Below are positions 51,323-60,890 of a stretch of 64,000 nucleotides of DNA, piece by piece. Within the stretch, counting starts at the first letter, position 1. Each line of letters begins with the position of its first letter. Source of the DNA: Aliigemmobacter aestuarii (GTDB lineage Bacteria; Pseudomonadota; Alphaproteobacteria; Rhodobacterales; Rhodobacteraceae); contig NZ_SSND01000001.1 in the NCBI RefSeq assembly GCF_004799285.1, forward strand, positions 1,426,001 to 1,490,000, in the 5' to 3' direction. The translations under genes and the position numbers were made by a program. The notes below the pieces were generated by a model. The model was not told where the DNA came from. It saw nothing but the letters and a program-made list of their open reading frames with translations, and searched no databases.

Positions 51323-52117
51323 TCAGGCGTGCTTTTTCTTGCCCTTGACGCCGGCCCAAAGCCGCTTGTTCGTCAGGTAAAGCAGCGTCGACAGCACGAC
51401 CAGGAAGATCACCGCCACAAAGCCCGTGTTCTTGCGGTCCATCATCTTGGGTTCGGCCGCCCACATCAGGAAGGCCGCCACGTCTTCGGCCATGTGATGG
51501 GTCGAGTTGTCGTGGCCGTCGGCATATTCAACCTGCCCATCCGACAGCGGCGGGGCCATCGAGATCCAGCCACCGGCGAAGGTGTCGTTGCCGTAGAAGA
51601 ACGAACCGGCTTCTTCCTTTTCCTCGCCGTTGTAATGGGTGAGGAGCGAGTAGATGTACTCTGCCCCGCCCATGCCGTTGAACAGCTGGCTCATACCGGT
51701 GCCGTAGGGGCCGTGGAAGCCCGCGCGGGCCTTGGCCATCAGGCTCAGGTCGGGGCCCATGCCTTCGCCGGCGCGGATCGGGAACTTGTCGGTCCACTCG
51801 CGCGGGCGGGTTTCGCCGCCCGGCAGTTCCACCTCGTCCAGCGAGGCGGCATAGGCGCGCACCTGATCGGCGGGCAGCTCGGGGCCGCCCGGATCGGCAA
51901 GCGTGCGGATCGGCACGTACCGCAGGCCGTGGCAGGCCGAGCAGACCTCGGTATAGACCTGAAGCCCCCGCTGAAGCTGGTTCTTGTCATACTTGCCGAA
52001 CGGGCCTTCAAAGCTGAAGTCCACATCTTCAACATGACCGGCACTGCCCGCGGCATGTGCCGCGCCCGTGGCCAGCACGAGTGCAGAGACGGCGCTGATT
52101 GCGATCTTGCGAAACAT
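51323..52117 (-). CDS. petC: ubiquinol-cytochrome c reductase cytochrome c1 subunit
   Basis: 264-residue membrane-anchored c-type cytochrome of the bc1 complex. Signal peptide 1-22 (AHA|A), haem site CSACH (Cys59, Cys62, His63), the axial-ligand Met in [11 protein letters not shown], and one C-terminal membrane helix (about 236-256) with a basic tail KGKKKHA. ATG 52117 has GGAAAGGA upstream; the frame also opens at a TTG 21 bases earlier. It follows petB by 21 bases and is the last gene of the operon. It transfers electrons from the Rieske protein to soluble or membrane cytochrome c. Confidence 0.95.
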   Translation of the reverse strand: MFRKIAISAVSALVLATGAAHAAGSAGHVEDVDFSFEGPFGKYDKNQLQRGLQVYTEVCSACHGLRYVPIRTLADPGGPELPADQVRAYAASLDEVELPGGETRPREWTDKFPIRAGEGMGPDLSLMAKARAGFHGPYGTGMSQLFNGMGGAEYIYSLLTHYNGEEKEEAGSFFYGNDTFAGGWISMAPPLSDGQVEYADGHDNSTHHMAEDVAAFLMWAAEPKMMDRKNTGFVAVIFLVVLSTLLYLTNKRLWAGVKGKKKHA

Positions 52118-52138
52118 CTTGATCAGTTCCTTTCCCAA

Positions 52139-53452
52139 TCACTCAGCCGGCTGGCCGTAGTGGGCATTGAAGTCTTCTTCGATCGTGGCCGGAACCGGCT
52201 GCGGCTTCTCGATCACGCCGAGGATGGGCAGGATCACGAGGAAGTAGGCGAACCAGTAGGCCGCGCCGATCAGCGAGATCGAGGCATAGGGCTCTTCCGC
52301 CGGCATGGCGCCCGCCCACATCAGCACGACGAAGTCGACGACCAGAAGCCAGAACCACCACTTGAACATCGGGCGATAGCGGCCCGAGCGCACCGACGAA
52401 GTGTCGAGCCAGGGGGCCAGCGCCATCACCGCGATCGCGCCGAACATCGCCAGAACGCCGAAGAACTTGGCGTCGATGATGCCGAAGGACAGGAACTGCA
52501 CCCACTGCACGACCCAGACGTCGGCGGTGAAGGCGCGCAGGATCGCGTAGAACGGCAGGAAGTACCATTCGGGCACGATATGCGCGGGCGTCACCAGCGG
52601 GTTGGCCTCGATGTAGTTGTCAGGGTGGCCAAGGTAGTTCGGCATGAAGCCCACGACGGCGAAGAACACCGCCAGGATCACGGCCAGCGCGAACAGGTCC
52701 TTGATGACATAGTAGGGCCAGAACGGAACGGTGTCCTTTTCGGCCTCGGCCTTCGAGGTGCGGCGCACTTCGACACCGGTCGGGTTGTTGTTGCCCGTGG
52801 TGTGGAAGGCCCAGATGTGCACGGCGACAAGGGCCGCGATCACGAAGGGCAGCAGGTAGTGCAGCGAGAAGAAACGGTTCAGCGTGGCATTGTCCACCGC
52901 CGGGCCGCCCAGGAGCCAGGCCTGGATCGGCTCGCCCACTCCGGGGATCGCGCCGAAGAGGCCGGTGATCACGGTCGCACCCCAGAACGACATCTGACCC
53001 CACGGCAGCACGTAGCCCATGAAGGCCGTGCCCATCATGCAGAGGTAGATGATCATGCCGATGATCCAGGTCACTTCGCGCGGGGCCTTGTAGGACCCGT
53101 AGTAGAGACCGCGGAAGATGTGCAGGTAGACGGCGACAAAGAACAGCGAGGCGCCGTTGGCGTGCAGGTAACGGAAGGCCCAGCCACCGTTCACGTCGCG
53201 CATGATGTGTTCGACCGAGGCGAAGGCCAGGTCGACATGCGGCGTGTAGTGCATCACCAGGATGATGCCGGTGACGATCTGCAGCGCAAGGCAGAAGGTC
53301 AGGACAATGCCCCAGATCCACATCCAGTTGAGGTTCTTGGGGGTGGGGATCATGATGGTGTCATACATGAGCCCGACAATGGGAAGTCGCTTGTGAAGCC
53401 ACTTTTCGATGCCCGTCCTGGGCTCGTAATGGTCGTGCGGAATACCGGCCAT
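52139..53452 (-). CDS. petB: ubiquinol-cytochrome c reductase cytochrome b subunit
   Basis: 437-residue cytochrome b with eight membrane helices. The haem b His ligands lie in [19 protein letters not shown] and in [20 protein letters not shown]. The Qo-site PEWY motif is in [13 protein letters not shown]. All residues expected for a functional Qo site are present, so it should be active. It is the central gene of petABC, 11 bases after the Rieske gene, and contacts ubiquinol in the inner membrane. Confidence 0.97.
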   Translation of the reverse strand: MAGIPHDHYEPRTGIEKWLHKRLPIVGLMYDTIMIPTPKNLNWMWIWGIVLTFCLALQIVTGIILVMHYTPHVDLAFASVEHIMRDVNGGWAFRYLHANGASLFFVAVYLHIFRGLYYGSYKAPREVTWIIGMIIYLCMMGTAFMGYVLPWGQMSFWGATVITGLFGAIPGVGEPIQAWLLGGPAVDNATLNRFFSLHYLLPFVIAALVAVHIWAFHTTGNNNPTGVEVRRTSKAEAEKDTVPFWPYYVIKDLFALAVILAVFFAVVGFMPNYLGHPDNYIEANPLVTPAHIVPEWYFLPFYAILRAFTADVWVVQWVQFLSFGIIDAKFFGVLAMFGAIAVMALAPWLDTSSVRSGRYRPMFKWWFWLLVVDFVVLMWAGAMPAEEPYASISLIGAAYWFAYFLVILPILGVIEKPQPVPATIEEDFNAHYGQPAE

Positions 53453-53463
53453 CGGGTTTCTCC

Positions 53464-54027
53464 TCAGCCCAGAAGGATCGTGGTTTCGTCAGTGAACTGC
53501 GCCTGCGGAATGTCGAGATTCCGGGGGGCAGGTCCCTTGCGGATGCGGCCGGCGGTGTCGTAGTGCGACCCGTGGCAGGGGCAGAACCAGCCCCCGAACT
53601 CGCCCGCGCCATTGCCGATCGGCACACAGCCGAGGTGGGTGCAGACGCCGATCATCACCAGCCATTCGCCGGCCTCGTCGAGGGTGCGGTTCGCGTCCGA
53701 CGCGTCCGAGCCCGGCTTGTTCACGTTCTGCGACATCTTGTCGATAGTCAGATCGTCCAGCGAAACCGCGCGCGCGGCCTCGATTTCCTCGGGCGAGCGG
53801 CGACGGATGAACACCGGCTTGCCGCGCCACTTGACGGTCAGCTGGGTGCCGACCTCGACGCCGCTGATATCGACATAGATCGACGCCAGAGCGCGCACGT
53901 CAGCGGATGCGTTCATCTGGTTGATCATCGGCCAGACGGCGGCGCCGGTGGCCACAGCCCCGGCACCGGCCGTGGCGTAATACAGGAAATCCCTGCGGGT
54001 GCCTGCGTGATCTTCTGCGTGGGACAC
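53464..54027 (-). CDS. petA: ubiquinol-cytochrome c reductase Rieske iron-sulfur subunit
   Basis: 187-residue Rieske protein. A twin-arginine signal-anchor [16 protein letters not shown] (residues 10-25) leads to the hinge and the 2Fe-2S domain. The cluster ligands are Cys129 and His131 (CTHLGC, with Cys134) and Cys149 and His152 (CPCHGS, with Cys151). The start is GTG 54027, with GGGAG eight bases upstream; this is the family N-terminus. It begins the petABC operon; its promoter should be in 54028-54271. Confidence 0.95.
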   Translation of the reverse strand: MSHAEDHAGTRRDFLYYATAGAGAVATGAAVWPMINQMNASADVRALASIYVDISGVEVGTQLTVKWRGKPVFIRRRSPEEIEAARAVSLDDLTIDKMSQNVNKPGSDASDANRTLDEAGEWLVMIGVCTHLGCVPIGNGAGEFGGWFCPCHGSHYDTAGRIRKGPAPRNLDIPQAQFTDETTILLG

Positions 54028-54271
54028 GAGATCTTCTCCCTTCCAGAGGCCGCGGGTTTGCGACCCATGCGATGATGGGGCCACAGTTGCCCGCAGCCTT
54101 GCCGCGCGCGTTTTAGCCAAAGGGGGCGTCCCCGTCCAGCGGTCAAAGGAGCGCAGGCAAAGCGAAAGTCAGGGTTTTTTCGTCGCGCGGGGATGTTCGA
54201 TGCATCGACGATGGCGGCAAGGGCCGATGCGGGCCGCGGCGATCGCCTTCCGCAGGGGCCCCCGTCCGGCT

Positions 54272-54916
54272 TCAGGGATGGATCAGCGACAGGGCCAGCT
54301 TGCCTGCGAACACCATGAAAAAGGCCCCTGCCGCCCCGGTGAAAACCCAGCCGTGGCGCATGTAAAGCCGCGCCGCCGGGGGCGTCGAAAAGGCCAGCGC
54401 ATAGGCGGAGTGAATCAGGAACGACAGCGCGCAGGCCCCCGCCGTCAGGATGGCGATGTCGCCCGGCGCGGCGCTTGCCGTGGGAAACAGCGACAGGATC
54501 GCCAGCCACGAGGTCAGGGCCTTCGGATTCATGGCGTTGATCAGCATCGACCGGCGGAACCCCGCGCCGAAACCCAGCCCCTGCTGGCGATAAAGCGCCA
54601 TTTGCCACTGGCCCCGGATGCCGGACCAGGCCGCGCGCAGATAGCGCGTGGCGAACCACAGAAGCAGGCCGATCGCCAGGACTGTCAGCGCCAGCTGCGA
54701 GGCCGGAAACAGGGCAAAGACCGAAGCCATGCCCAACGACATGGAAAGGCACCAGCCTCCGATACCGATTCCCACCCCGCAGGCCGAACCCAGACCAGCC
54801 GCCCGCCCGGAACCCATCGCGGTGGCGATGGTGTTGATGACGTTCGGCCCCGGCGACATGATGTTGATCGCCAGAAAGATCCAGACGGTCAGGAAGGCGC
54901 CGAACGGCAGCGTCAA
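54272..54916 (-). CDS. LysE/RhtB-family exporter
   Basis: 214-residue inner-membrane exporter with six helices. The family motif SPGPNVINTIATAMGSG is near residue 21, and NPKALTSWLAILSLF forms the second signature. Substrates of this family are amino acids, usually lysine, arginine, threonine or homoserine lactone; none is certain here. The start is uncertain: TTG 54916 is the best choice, 19 bases after the GST stop, and gives the full first helix. Downstream lie 240 bases without a gene. Confidence 0.85.
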   Translation of the reverse strand: MTLPFGAFLTVWIFLAINIMSPGPNVINTIATAMGSGRAAGLGSACGVGIGIGGWCLSMSLGMASVFALFPASQLALTVLAIGLLLWFATRYLRAAWSGIRGQWQMALYRQQGLGFGAGFRRSMLINAMNPKALTSWLAILSLFPTASAAPGDIAILTAGACALSFLIHSAYALAFSTPPAARLYMRHGWVFTGAAGAFFMVFAGKLALSLIHP

Positions 54917-54935
54917 TTTCCGCCTGCCTGCGCCT

Positions 54936-55547
54936 TCAGGTCGCAGCCGGAACGGTTGCCAGCATCGACCGCCGGTCGGCAAAGGCGGCGTACCAGGCCG
55001 CCAGTTGCGGACGGGTGCCGCGCCAGTCGCGGTCATGCAGGCGGAAATCCAGATAGCCAAGCGCGCATCCCACCGCGATCTGCCCCATGTCGACAGGACC
55101 CGAAAGCGTGGCGATCCAGCGCGATTCGAGGGCATCCAGCGCGCGTTCGACCTTGGCCCATTGCCCTTCGGCCCAGGGATCAAAGCGTTTGTCCTCGGGG
55201 CGGATCCGGCTTTCGTAGACCATCAGGATCGCCGCATCCATGATGCCGTCGGCCGTCGCCTCCAGCGTCAGGGCATCCCACAGGCGCGGGCCCGACGGGT
55301 AAAGCCCCGCGCCAAAGCGATCATCCAGATACCGGCAGATAACCCGGCTGTCATAGATCGCAGGGCCGTCGTCGCGTTCCAGCGCGGGGATCTTGCCCAG
55401 CGGGTTCTGCGCAAGCGGCATGGTGCCCGGATCGACCGGGCTTCCCGCCGCATGCACGATGTCGATCCGGCCTTCGTTGCCGGATTCGATCAGCAGCACC
55501 ATGACCTTGCGGACAAAGGGCGAGGTTGGCGAATGATAGAGGCGCAT
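54936..55547 (-). CDS. glutathione S-transferase
   Basis: 203-residue GST with an N-terminal thioredoxin-like fold (MRLYHSPTSPFVRKV) where Ser8 or Ser11 is the likely catalytic residue. The cis-Pro region GKIPALE binds glutathione, and DSRVICRYLDD follows. The C-terminal helical domain contains DMGQIAVGCALGYLDFRL. The subfamily is similar to the bacterial GST forms linked to detoxification of electrophiles. It overlaps the small membrane protein gene upstream by three bases and precedes the exporter. Confidence 0.9.
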   Translation of the reverse strand: MRLYHSPTSPFVRKVMVLLIESGNEGRIDIVHAAGSPVDPGTMPLAQNPLGKIPALERDDGPAIYDSRVICRYLDDRFGAGLYPSGPRLWDALTLEATADGIMDAAILMVYESRIRPEDKRFDPWAEGQWAKVERALDALESRWIATLSGPVDMGQIAVGCALGYLDFRLHDRDWRGTRPQLAAWYAAFADRRSMLATVPAAT

Positions 55548-55852
55548 CAGCCCTTCCTGATCTTCAGGCGGCCCATGAAGGCCGCGTCGATTTCATAGCT
55601 GCGGCCCGCGATCCGGATCGTGCGGGTCACGCGGGCGGCGGTGTTGGTCTGACTGGCCCCGCCGCCGGCACGATCGCCCGGATGGTGGACGGCAAGACCG
55701 GGCGCCAGATCATCGAGCGCGTCTTCGGCGCGCTGATCGGTGCGTCCGACATGGGTGTTGCGGCGGATGGCGCGCCGGACCGCCCAGACGGACCCGGCCA
55801 CAAGGCCAAGCCGAAGCGCCACGGGCACCAGCGGGGCAAGGGGAAGCGGCAT
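55547..55852 (-). CDS. small hypothetical protein with one hydrophobic N-terminal segment
   Basis: 101-residue protein not recognised. Residues 1-24 are hydrophobic (LAPLVPVALRLGLVAG), followed by a basic patch WAVRRAIRRN and a polar middle. The end has TRTIRIAGRSYEIDAAFMGRLKIRKG. The first segment could be an uncleaved anchor. It overlaps the GST start by three bases, which suggests co-translation in one unit with GST and LysE. Orthologues in Rhodobacterales are expected but unverified. Confidence 0.6.
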   Translation of the reverse strand: MPLPLAPLVPVALRLGLVAGSVWAVRRAIRRNTHVGRTDQRAEDALDDLAPGLAVHHPGDRAGGGASQTNTAARVTRTIRIAGRSYEIDAAFMGRLKIRKG

Positions 55853-55975
55853 CGGTCATCCTCCCATGAACGACGCGCCGATCCTAGGGCCGGGCGTGCA
55901 GGCTGTAAATGGGCGGGCTTTCGCCCCGCGCCGTCGTCGGGCAAGGTGGCGACGGACCCAAGGGAGGACGACACC

Positions 55976-56542
55976 ATGACCGACGCCGTGACCGCGCTTG
56001 ACCTGCCGCCCGCCGATCCGCTGGACGATGACATCCGCGCGTATTTCGACAAATGCACCGAAAAGCTCGGGCTGATTCCCAACGTTCTTCTGGCCCATGC
56101 CTTCGACCAGGCAAAGCTGCGGGCCTTCTCGGCGCTTTACAACGACCTGATGCTGGCACCCTCGGGCCTGCCCAAGACCGAACGCGAGATGATTGCCGTG
56201 GCGGTCTCTGCCCAGAACGAATGTGTCTACTGCCTGACAGCCCATGGTGCGGCGCTGCGGCAGCTGACCGGCCAGCCGGCGCTGGCGGAAACCGTCGCGC
56301 AGAACTGGCGGGTGGCGGAACTCGCGCCGCGACAGCGCGCGATGCTGGCCTTCGCGGTGAAGCTGACGAACCACCCGGCGGACATGGGCGAAGCAGACCG
56401 ACAGGCGCTGCGCGATCAGGGATTCACCGATCGGGACATCTGGGACATTTCTGCCGTGGCGGCCTTCTACAACATGTCGAACCGGCTGGCGGCGGCGGTA
56501 GAGATGCGGCCCAATCCGGAATACCACGCAATGGCGCGGTAA
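55976..56542 (+). CDS. AhpD-like peroxidase-related protein
   Basis: 188-residue all-helical protein of the carboxymuconolactone decarboxylase/AhpD superfamily. The redox motif is ECVYCLTAHG (Cys83, Cys86, His90), and an acidic Glu lies at 71 in TEREMIAVAVSAQ. Family members act as thiol peroxidases or partners of them. The ATG at 55976 has AGGGAGG ten bases upstream. It diverges from the small-protein-GST-LysE set across 123 bases, so all four could respond to oxidative or electrophilic stress; that is inferred. Confidence 0.85.
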   Translation: MTDAVTALDLPPADPLDDDIRAYFDKCTEKLGLIPNVLLAHAFDQAKLRAFSALYNDLMLAPSGLPKTEREMIAVAVSAQNECVYCLTAHGAALRQLTGQPALAETVAQNWRVAELAPRQRAMLAFAVKLTNHPADMGEADRQALRDQGFTDRDIWDISAVAAFYNMSNRLAAAVEMRPNPEYHAMAR

Positions 56543-56552
56543 CGCCGCCCGG

Positions 56553-56590
56553 AAAACGAAAAGGCCGCGCCGGGATGCCCGGACGCGGCC
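56553..56590 (-). terminator. terminator of rpmJ
   Basis: On the minus strand GGCCGCG-T-CCGGG-CAT-CCCGG-CGCGGCC-TTTTCGTTTT forms a two-part stem with one bulged base and a long T-rich tail. On the plus strand the tail is only ATTTC, so its main job is to end rpmJ. Confidence 0.9.
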
Positions 56591-56612
56591 ATTTCATGCC
56601 CTGATCGGGCGA

Positions 56613-56738
56613 TCAGCCCTGACGGGCCTTGTAGCGCTTCTGCGTCTTGTTGATGACGTAGACACGGCCCTTGCGGCGCACGATCTGGCAATCGCGATGG
56701 CGCGTCTTGAGCGAGCGGAGCGAGTTCGCAACCTTCAT
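56613..56738 (-). CDS. rpmJ: 50S ribosomal protein L36
   Basis: 41-residue ribosomal protein, short enough to be missed by length cutoffs. The sequence is of the type [18 protein letters not shown] followed by [20 protein letters not shown]. It has one cysteine only and so lacks the zinc ribbon of the classic L36 form, as in other alphaproteobacteria. GGGAGAAG lies at the right distance before the ATG. It has its own terminator and is close to a tRNA gene. Confidence 0.95.
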   Translation of the reverse strand: MKVANSLRSLKTRHRDCQIVRRKGRVYVINKTQKRYKARQG

Positions 56739-56778
56739 CGTTCTTCTCCCTTTCGCGGCGCGCGTGCGCCTTGAAACC

Positions 56779-56798
56779 AAAAATGCCCCCGAGGGGGC
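56779..56798 (-). terminator. terminator of tRNA-Val
   Basis: On the minus strand GCCCCCTCGGGGGC is followed by ATTTTT, seven bases after the tRNA 3' end. The stem is short (five to six bp) but GC only. Confidence 0.7.
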
Positions 56799-56804
56799 GG
56801 TGAA

Positions 56805-56879
56805 TGGTGGGCGGTACTGGGATCGAACCAGTGGCCACTACGATGTCAACGTAGTGCTCTACCGCTGAGCTAACCGCCC
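56805..56879 (-). tRNA. tRNA-Val (anticodon GAC)
   Basis: 75-nt tRNA. The acceptor stem GGGCGGT pairs with ACCGCCC. The D-arm is GCTC...GAGC, and the anticodon stem CTACG/CGTAG holds the loop TTGACAT with anticodon GAC. The T-arm is ACTGG-TTCGATC-CCAGT. The discriminator A is followed by an encoded CCA. GAC reads GUC and GUU valine codons. Confidence 0.97.
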
Positions 56880-57042
56880 ACGCTGCCGTTCGTTCCCGCC
56901 CCATCCAAAAAAATCGGACGCGGGCGGAACCGCGTCGGTCGGCAGGTCTATAGAAGGAGTCGCCGCCGTGTTCAAGGGGTAATGATTTGGGGGATTTGGC
57001 ATCACGCCGAACAGCGCTATACCATGATCACAGGGGGCGTTC

Positions 57043-57900
57043 ATGTCGGTCGAAAGCTACAGCCTGATCCATCCCGCCCGGCAGGATACGCCGGTTGTCT
57101 TCGCGTCTCCGCACAGCGGACGGGATTATCCGGCCGAACTGCTGGAGGCGACGGCGCTGGACGGGCGGGCGATTCGGTCGTCCGAAGATGCGTTCGTCGA
57201 CCGGCTCTTTTCCGCCGCGCCGGATCTGGGGTCGCCCCTGCTGGTGGCGCGGGCCCCTCGTGCCTTCATCGACCTCAACCGCGCCAGCGATGAACTTGAT
57301 CCTGCCCTGATCGAAGGCGTGATGCGACCGGCGCACAATCCGCGCATCAGTTCGGGCCTGGGCGTGATCCCGCGTGTCGTGTCGAACGGTCGGGCGATCT
57401 ATCGCGGCAAGCTGACGATGGCCGAGGCCGAGGCGCGCATCTTGCGCTATTGGCACCCCTATCATGGCGCGCTGCGCGGGCTGATGCACGAGACGCGCGC
57501 GATCTTCGGGCAGGCGATCTTGGTGGATTGCCATTCGATGCCGCACGAGGCAATCGAGGCCCACGCCCGCCCCGGCGTGCCGCATCCCGAAATCGTGCTG
57601 GGCGACCGGTTCGGCGCCGCCGCCGGGCGCGATGTGGTGGACCGGATCGAGGCCGCCTTCCGCAAGGCGGGTCTGCGGGTGGTGCGCAATGCGCCCTTTG
57701 CCGGCGCCTATATCGCCCAGACCTACGGGCGGCCGTCGCTGGGGTGTCATGTGGTGCAGGTGGAAATCGACCGGTCGCTTTACATGGACGAAAGCCGGAT
57801 CCAGCCCACGGCGGGGTTCGATGCGTTCCGCGACCTGGTCACCGGCGTGATCACCGAAATCACCGGGCATTGGCGCAAGACGGCGATGGCCGCCGAATAG
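57043..57900 (+). CDS. N-formylglutamate amidohydrolase family protein
   Basis: 285-residue zinc hydrolase of the HutG/FGase superfamily. Motifs are FASPHSGRDYPAEL near the N-terminus, DCHSMPHEAIEAH for metal binding, and QVEIDRSLYMDE. In histidine degradation it releases formate from N-formylglutamate, but no other hut gene is here, so another N-formyl substrate is possible. ATG 57043 gives the family start. The region upstream (56881-57042) contains the tRNA promoter on the other strand. Confidence 0.86.
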   Translation: MSVESYSLIHPARQDTPVVFASPHSGRDYPAELLEATALDGRAIRSSEDAFVDRLFSAAPDLGSPLLVARAPRAFIDLNRASDELDPALIEGVMRPAHNPRISSGLGVIPRVVSNGRAIYRGKLTMAEAEARILRYWHPYHGALRGLMHETRAIFGQAILVDCHSMPHEAIEAHARPGVPHPEIVLGDRFGAAAGRDVVDRIEAAFRKAGLRVVRNAPFAGAYIAQTYGRPSLGCHVVQVEIDRSLYMDESRIQPTAGFDAFRDLVTGVITEITGHWRKTAMAAE

Positions 57901-57903
57901 GCG

Positions 57904-58788
57904 CTACTTAGATGCGGCCGCGGGCGGCGCGTCGCGCGACAGTTGCACCGCCAGGATCCCTGCCATCACGACGGCCACGCCCAGCAAGTCGGTCCCGCGC
58001 ACGGTTTCGCCCAGAAGGGCGGCGGCGATCGCCACGCCGAAGAACGGGTTGAGGAAATGGAACGCCGAGGCGCGGACCGCACCGATCCGCCCGACCAGCG
58101 CGAACCAGATCAGCGTCGCGGCGAGGCCCGGCACGAAGACCTGGTAGAGGAAGGCCGCGACCCAGCGGGCCGACAGCGCGACCTGCCACGTCTCAAGCAG
58201 GGCCGAGGCCACGGCCAGCGACGCCGACCCGACCAGCATCTGCAAGCCCACGATCATCAGAAGGTTGCCCCCGCTTGTGGCACCGCGCACCATCAGCGTG
58301 GCGGTGGCCAGTGCGATGGCGCCTGCCACGCAAAGCGCCACGGCCAGCGGATCGGCCCCGCCCGAAAGACGCGTGCCCATGATCAGCGCCACCCCGGCAA
58401 ACCCCGCGACCAGCCCGGCCACCCCCAGCCAGCGCAGGCGCTGCCCGAAGAAAAGCCACCCCATCGCCCCCACCAGCAACGGCATGGACGAAGCGATGAT
58501 CGCGGCCAGCGATGCCTCGATCCATTGCATAGCGATGAAGTTGAGCCCGAGATAGAGCGCGTTCTGGCAAAGGCCGAACACGATGGTGGCGCGGCGCTGC
58601 GCCGGCGTCAGCCGCCAGCCTTGCCCAAGCGCCAGCGCCACGGCAATGGCGACACCGCCGGACAGCAGGAACCGGATGGCCAGCGTGAACAGGGGCGGCG
58701 CATCGGCCACGATGATGCGCGCGGTCGCAAAGGCCGATGACCACATCAGGGCAAAGGCAAGCCCCATCAGAATGGCTCGGAAATCCAT
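57904..58788 (-). CDS. EamA-family exporter (DMT superfamily)
   Basis: 294-residue drug/metabolite transporter with ten helices in two EamA halves. The first half begins with LMGLAFALMWSSAFATARI, the second contains FHFLNPFFGVAIAAALLGE, the usual EamA signature. Substrates cannot be predicted. It lies downstream of the HU gene, but a terminator separates them, so it may have its own promoter near 58789-58818. Confidence 0.88.
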   Translation of the reverse strand: MDFRAILMGLAFALMWSSAFATARIIVADAPPLFTLAIRFLLSGGVAIAVALALGQGWRLTPAQRRATIVFGLCQNALYLGLNFIAMQWIEASLAAIIASSMPLLVGAMGWLFFGQRLRWLGVAGLVAGFAGVALIMGTRLSGGADPLAVALCVAGAIALATATLMVRGATSGGNLLMIVGLQMLVGSASLAVASALLETWQVALSARWVAAFLYQVFVPGLAATLIWFALVGRIGAVRASAFHFLNPFFGVAIAAALLGETVRGTDLLGVAVVMAGILAVQLSRDAPPAAASK

Positions 58789-58818
58789 GGCCGGTCCCTT
58801 TTCGCGCACTGCCCGCCA

Positions 58819-58846
58819 AACAGAAGGGCCGCCCGAGGGCGACCCT
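58819..58846 (-). terminator. terminator of the HU gene
   Basis: On the minus strand AGGGTCGCCC-TC-GGGCGGCCCT with one T-G wobble forms a stem of about nine bp, followed by TCTGTTTGG. It lies 44 bases after the HU stop. Confidence 0.7.
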
Positions 58847-58889
58847 GGAAAACCCGCAAGGTCGGGGCCACAGGCCCCGGCGTTCCGGA

Positions 58890-59177
58890 TCAGGCGTTGA
58901 CGCTGTCCTTCAGGGACTTCGCGATGGCGAACTTCACCTGCTTGTCGGCCGCCTTGGTGATGGTTTCGCCGGTGGCCGGGTTGCGGACCTGGCGTTCCGG
59001 GCGGGCCTTGCAGGCCACCTTGCCCAGACCCGGAAGGGTCACGGCGCCGCCGGCGGTCACTTCGCGCACGACGACTTCGGCAATCGCATCCAGAGCGGCG
59101 CCGGCGGTTTTCTTGTCCGAGCCCATGGCTTCGGCAATGGCGGCAACCAGCTGGGTCTTGGTCATCGGTTTCGACAT
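58890..59177 (-). CDS. hup: HU-family nucleoid protein
   Basis: 95-residue DNA-binding protein. The Arg-rich arm of HU is present (ARPERQVRNPATGETI), with GLGKVACKARPER in the beta region and dimerisation helices MTKTQLVAAIAEAMGSDKKT. It binds DNA non-specifically, bends it and shapes the nucleoid. It is a single gene with GGAACAGG before the ATG; the 133 bases upstream hold its promoter. The phenylalanine-rich core of HU is partly replaced by valine, a normal alphaproteobacterial variation. Confidence 0.93.
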   Translation of the reverse strand: MSKPMTKTQLVAAIAEAMGSDKKTAGAALDAIAEVVVREVTAGGAVTLPGLGKVACKARPERQVRNPATGETITKAADKQVKFAIAKSLKDSVNA

Positions 59178-59311
59178 GTCCTGTTCCTTGTATCTGCCCT
59201 GTCGTTGCAGGGATCAAAACCTGCCCCATCACGGGGCCACGGTCTGGGTTCACACTGTTTTGCGGATCATTTCAAGCGAAAAAGGCCAAACCGCCCGCCA
59301 ATTCCCACGCG

Positions 59312-60790
59312 TCACAGGAACGCTGTTTCCTCGAAGCTGCGCAACTTGCGGCTGTGGATGCGTTCGATCGGCATCTTGCGCAGCCGTTCCATCGCCCTGA
59401 TCCCGATCTGAAGGTGCCGCGCGACCTGCGTCTTGTAGAAGTCGCTGGCCATGCCGGGCAGCTTGAGCTCGCCATGCAGGGGCTTGTCGGAGACGCACAG
59501 CAGCGTGCCATAGGGCACCCGGAACCGGAACCCGTTCGCCGCGATGGTGGCGCTTTCCATGTCCAGCGCGATGGCGCGGGATTGCGACAGGCGCTGCACC
59601 GGGCCGGACTGGTCGCGCAGTTCCCAGTTGCGGTTGTCGATGGTGGCCACCGTGCCCGTGCGCATGATCCGCTTCAACTCGTAGCCTTCCAGTTGCGTGA
59701 CCTCGGCCACCGCCTCCTGAAGGGCGATCTGGATCTCGGCCAGGGCCGGGATCGGCACCCAGACCGGCAGGTCGTCATCCAGCACGTGATCCTCGCGCAG
59801 ATAGGCGTGGGCCAGCACGAAATCACCCAGCGACTGCGAATTGCGCAGCCCGGCGCAATGGCCGACCATCAGCCAGGCATGCGGCCTGAGGACGGCGATG
59901 TGATCGGTCGCGGTCTTGGCGTTGGAGGGGCCGACGCCGATGTTGACCAGCGTGATCCCCTGCCCGTCGGCCCGCTTCAGGTGATAGGTCGGCATCTGCG
60001 GCATCTTCGTCAGCGGGTGCAACGCCCCTTCCGCGCCAGTGATGACCTGATTGCCCGGCGCGACAAAGGCGGTATAGCCACTGTCGGGATCGGACAGGGC
60101 GGCGCGGGCATAGGCCTCGAACTCGTCGACATAGAACTGGTAGTTGGTGAACAGGACGTGGTTCTGGAAATGGTCCGGATCGGTCGCGGTGTAATGGGTA
60201 AGCCGCGCCAGTGAATAATCCACCCGCTGCGCCGTGAAGGGGGCAAGCGGGCGCGACCCGTCAGGGTTTTCGGTGCGCGTGCCGTTCACGATGTCATCGT
60301 TCGTCGTGGCAAGGTCCGGCACGTCGAAGACATCGCGCAGGGAAAACTCCAGCACCCCTTCCTGTGGAACCGAAACGCCGGGGTTGCCGGCGACGGCGAA
60401 ATGAACCGGGATCGGGGTTTCCGATGGCCCGATCAACACCGGCACGCCGTGGCTTTGCATCAGAAGCCCGATCTGCTGGATCAGGTAGTGCCGGAACAGG
60501 TCGGGCCGGGTCACCGTCGTGGCATAGGTGCCGGGCTCGGCCACATGGCCGAAGGAAAGCCGGGAATCCGTCTTGGCAAAGCTGGTCACGGTCAGCCGGA
60601 TTTCGGGATAGAAGGCACGGATCCGCGCCGAGGGGCGCCCGCCGGTCACGGCGCGGCTGAAATGATCGGCCAGAAACCGCGTCGCGCCGTCATAAAGCTG
60701 CTCCAGCCGGGCCACCGCGGCGGCGGGGTCGTCAAAGGCCTCATGGCCGGGCATGTCGGGAACGATCAGTTCGGTCGGGGCGTCGTGCAT
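59312..60790 (-). CDS. amn: AMP nucleosidase
   Basis: 492-residue enzyme that cleaves AMP to adenine and ribose 5-phosphate. The N-terminal domain (residues 1-180) is Amn-specific. The C-terminal catalytic part contains IGVGPSNAKTATDHI, MVGHCAGLRNSQSLGDFVLA and LDMESATIAANGFRFRVPYG. The length matches E. coli Amn (484). The enzyme governs adenylate levels under energy or phosphate stress. No operon partner is seen; HU is next on the same strand, 134 bases downstream. Confidence 0.95.
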   Translation of the reverse strand: MHDAPTELIVPDMPGHEAFDDPAAAVARLEQLYDGATRFLADHFSRAVTGGRPSARIRAFYPEIRLTVTSFAKTDSRLSFGHVAEPGTYATTVTRPDLFRHYLIQQIGLLMQSHGVPVLIGPSETPIPVHFAVAGNPGVSVPQEGVLEFSLRDVFDVPDLATTNDDIVNGTRTENPDGSRPLAPFTAQRVDYSLARLTHYTATDPDHFQNHVLFTNYQFYVDEFEAYARAALSDPDSGYTAFVAPGNQVITGAEGALHPLTKMPQMPTYHLKRADGQGITLVNIGVGPSNAKTATDHIAVLRPHAWLMVGHCAGLRNSQSLGDFVLAHAYLREDHVLDDDLPVWVPIPALAEIQIALQEAVAEVTQLEGYELKRIMRTGTVATIDNRNWELRDQSGPVQRLSQSRAIALDMESATIAANGFRFRVPYGTLLCVSDKPLHGELKLPGMASDFYKTQVARHLQIGIRAMERLRKMPIERIHSRKLRSFEETAFL

Positions 60791-60890
60791 CGGGCGTCCG
60801 CTGGCAAGTGTGATCCGGCATATAAGCCGAAATCGGAACGCCTTCGCAAGTGAGGGTTTCGTGACGCCGTCGCCGCCCTTGCGCTGTGGT

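Noticed and set aside
51158-53563. 801-codon plus-strand frame running through petC and petB
   Set aside because: Antisense to two fully recognisable bc1 genes; an artefact of codon bias.
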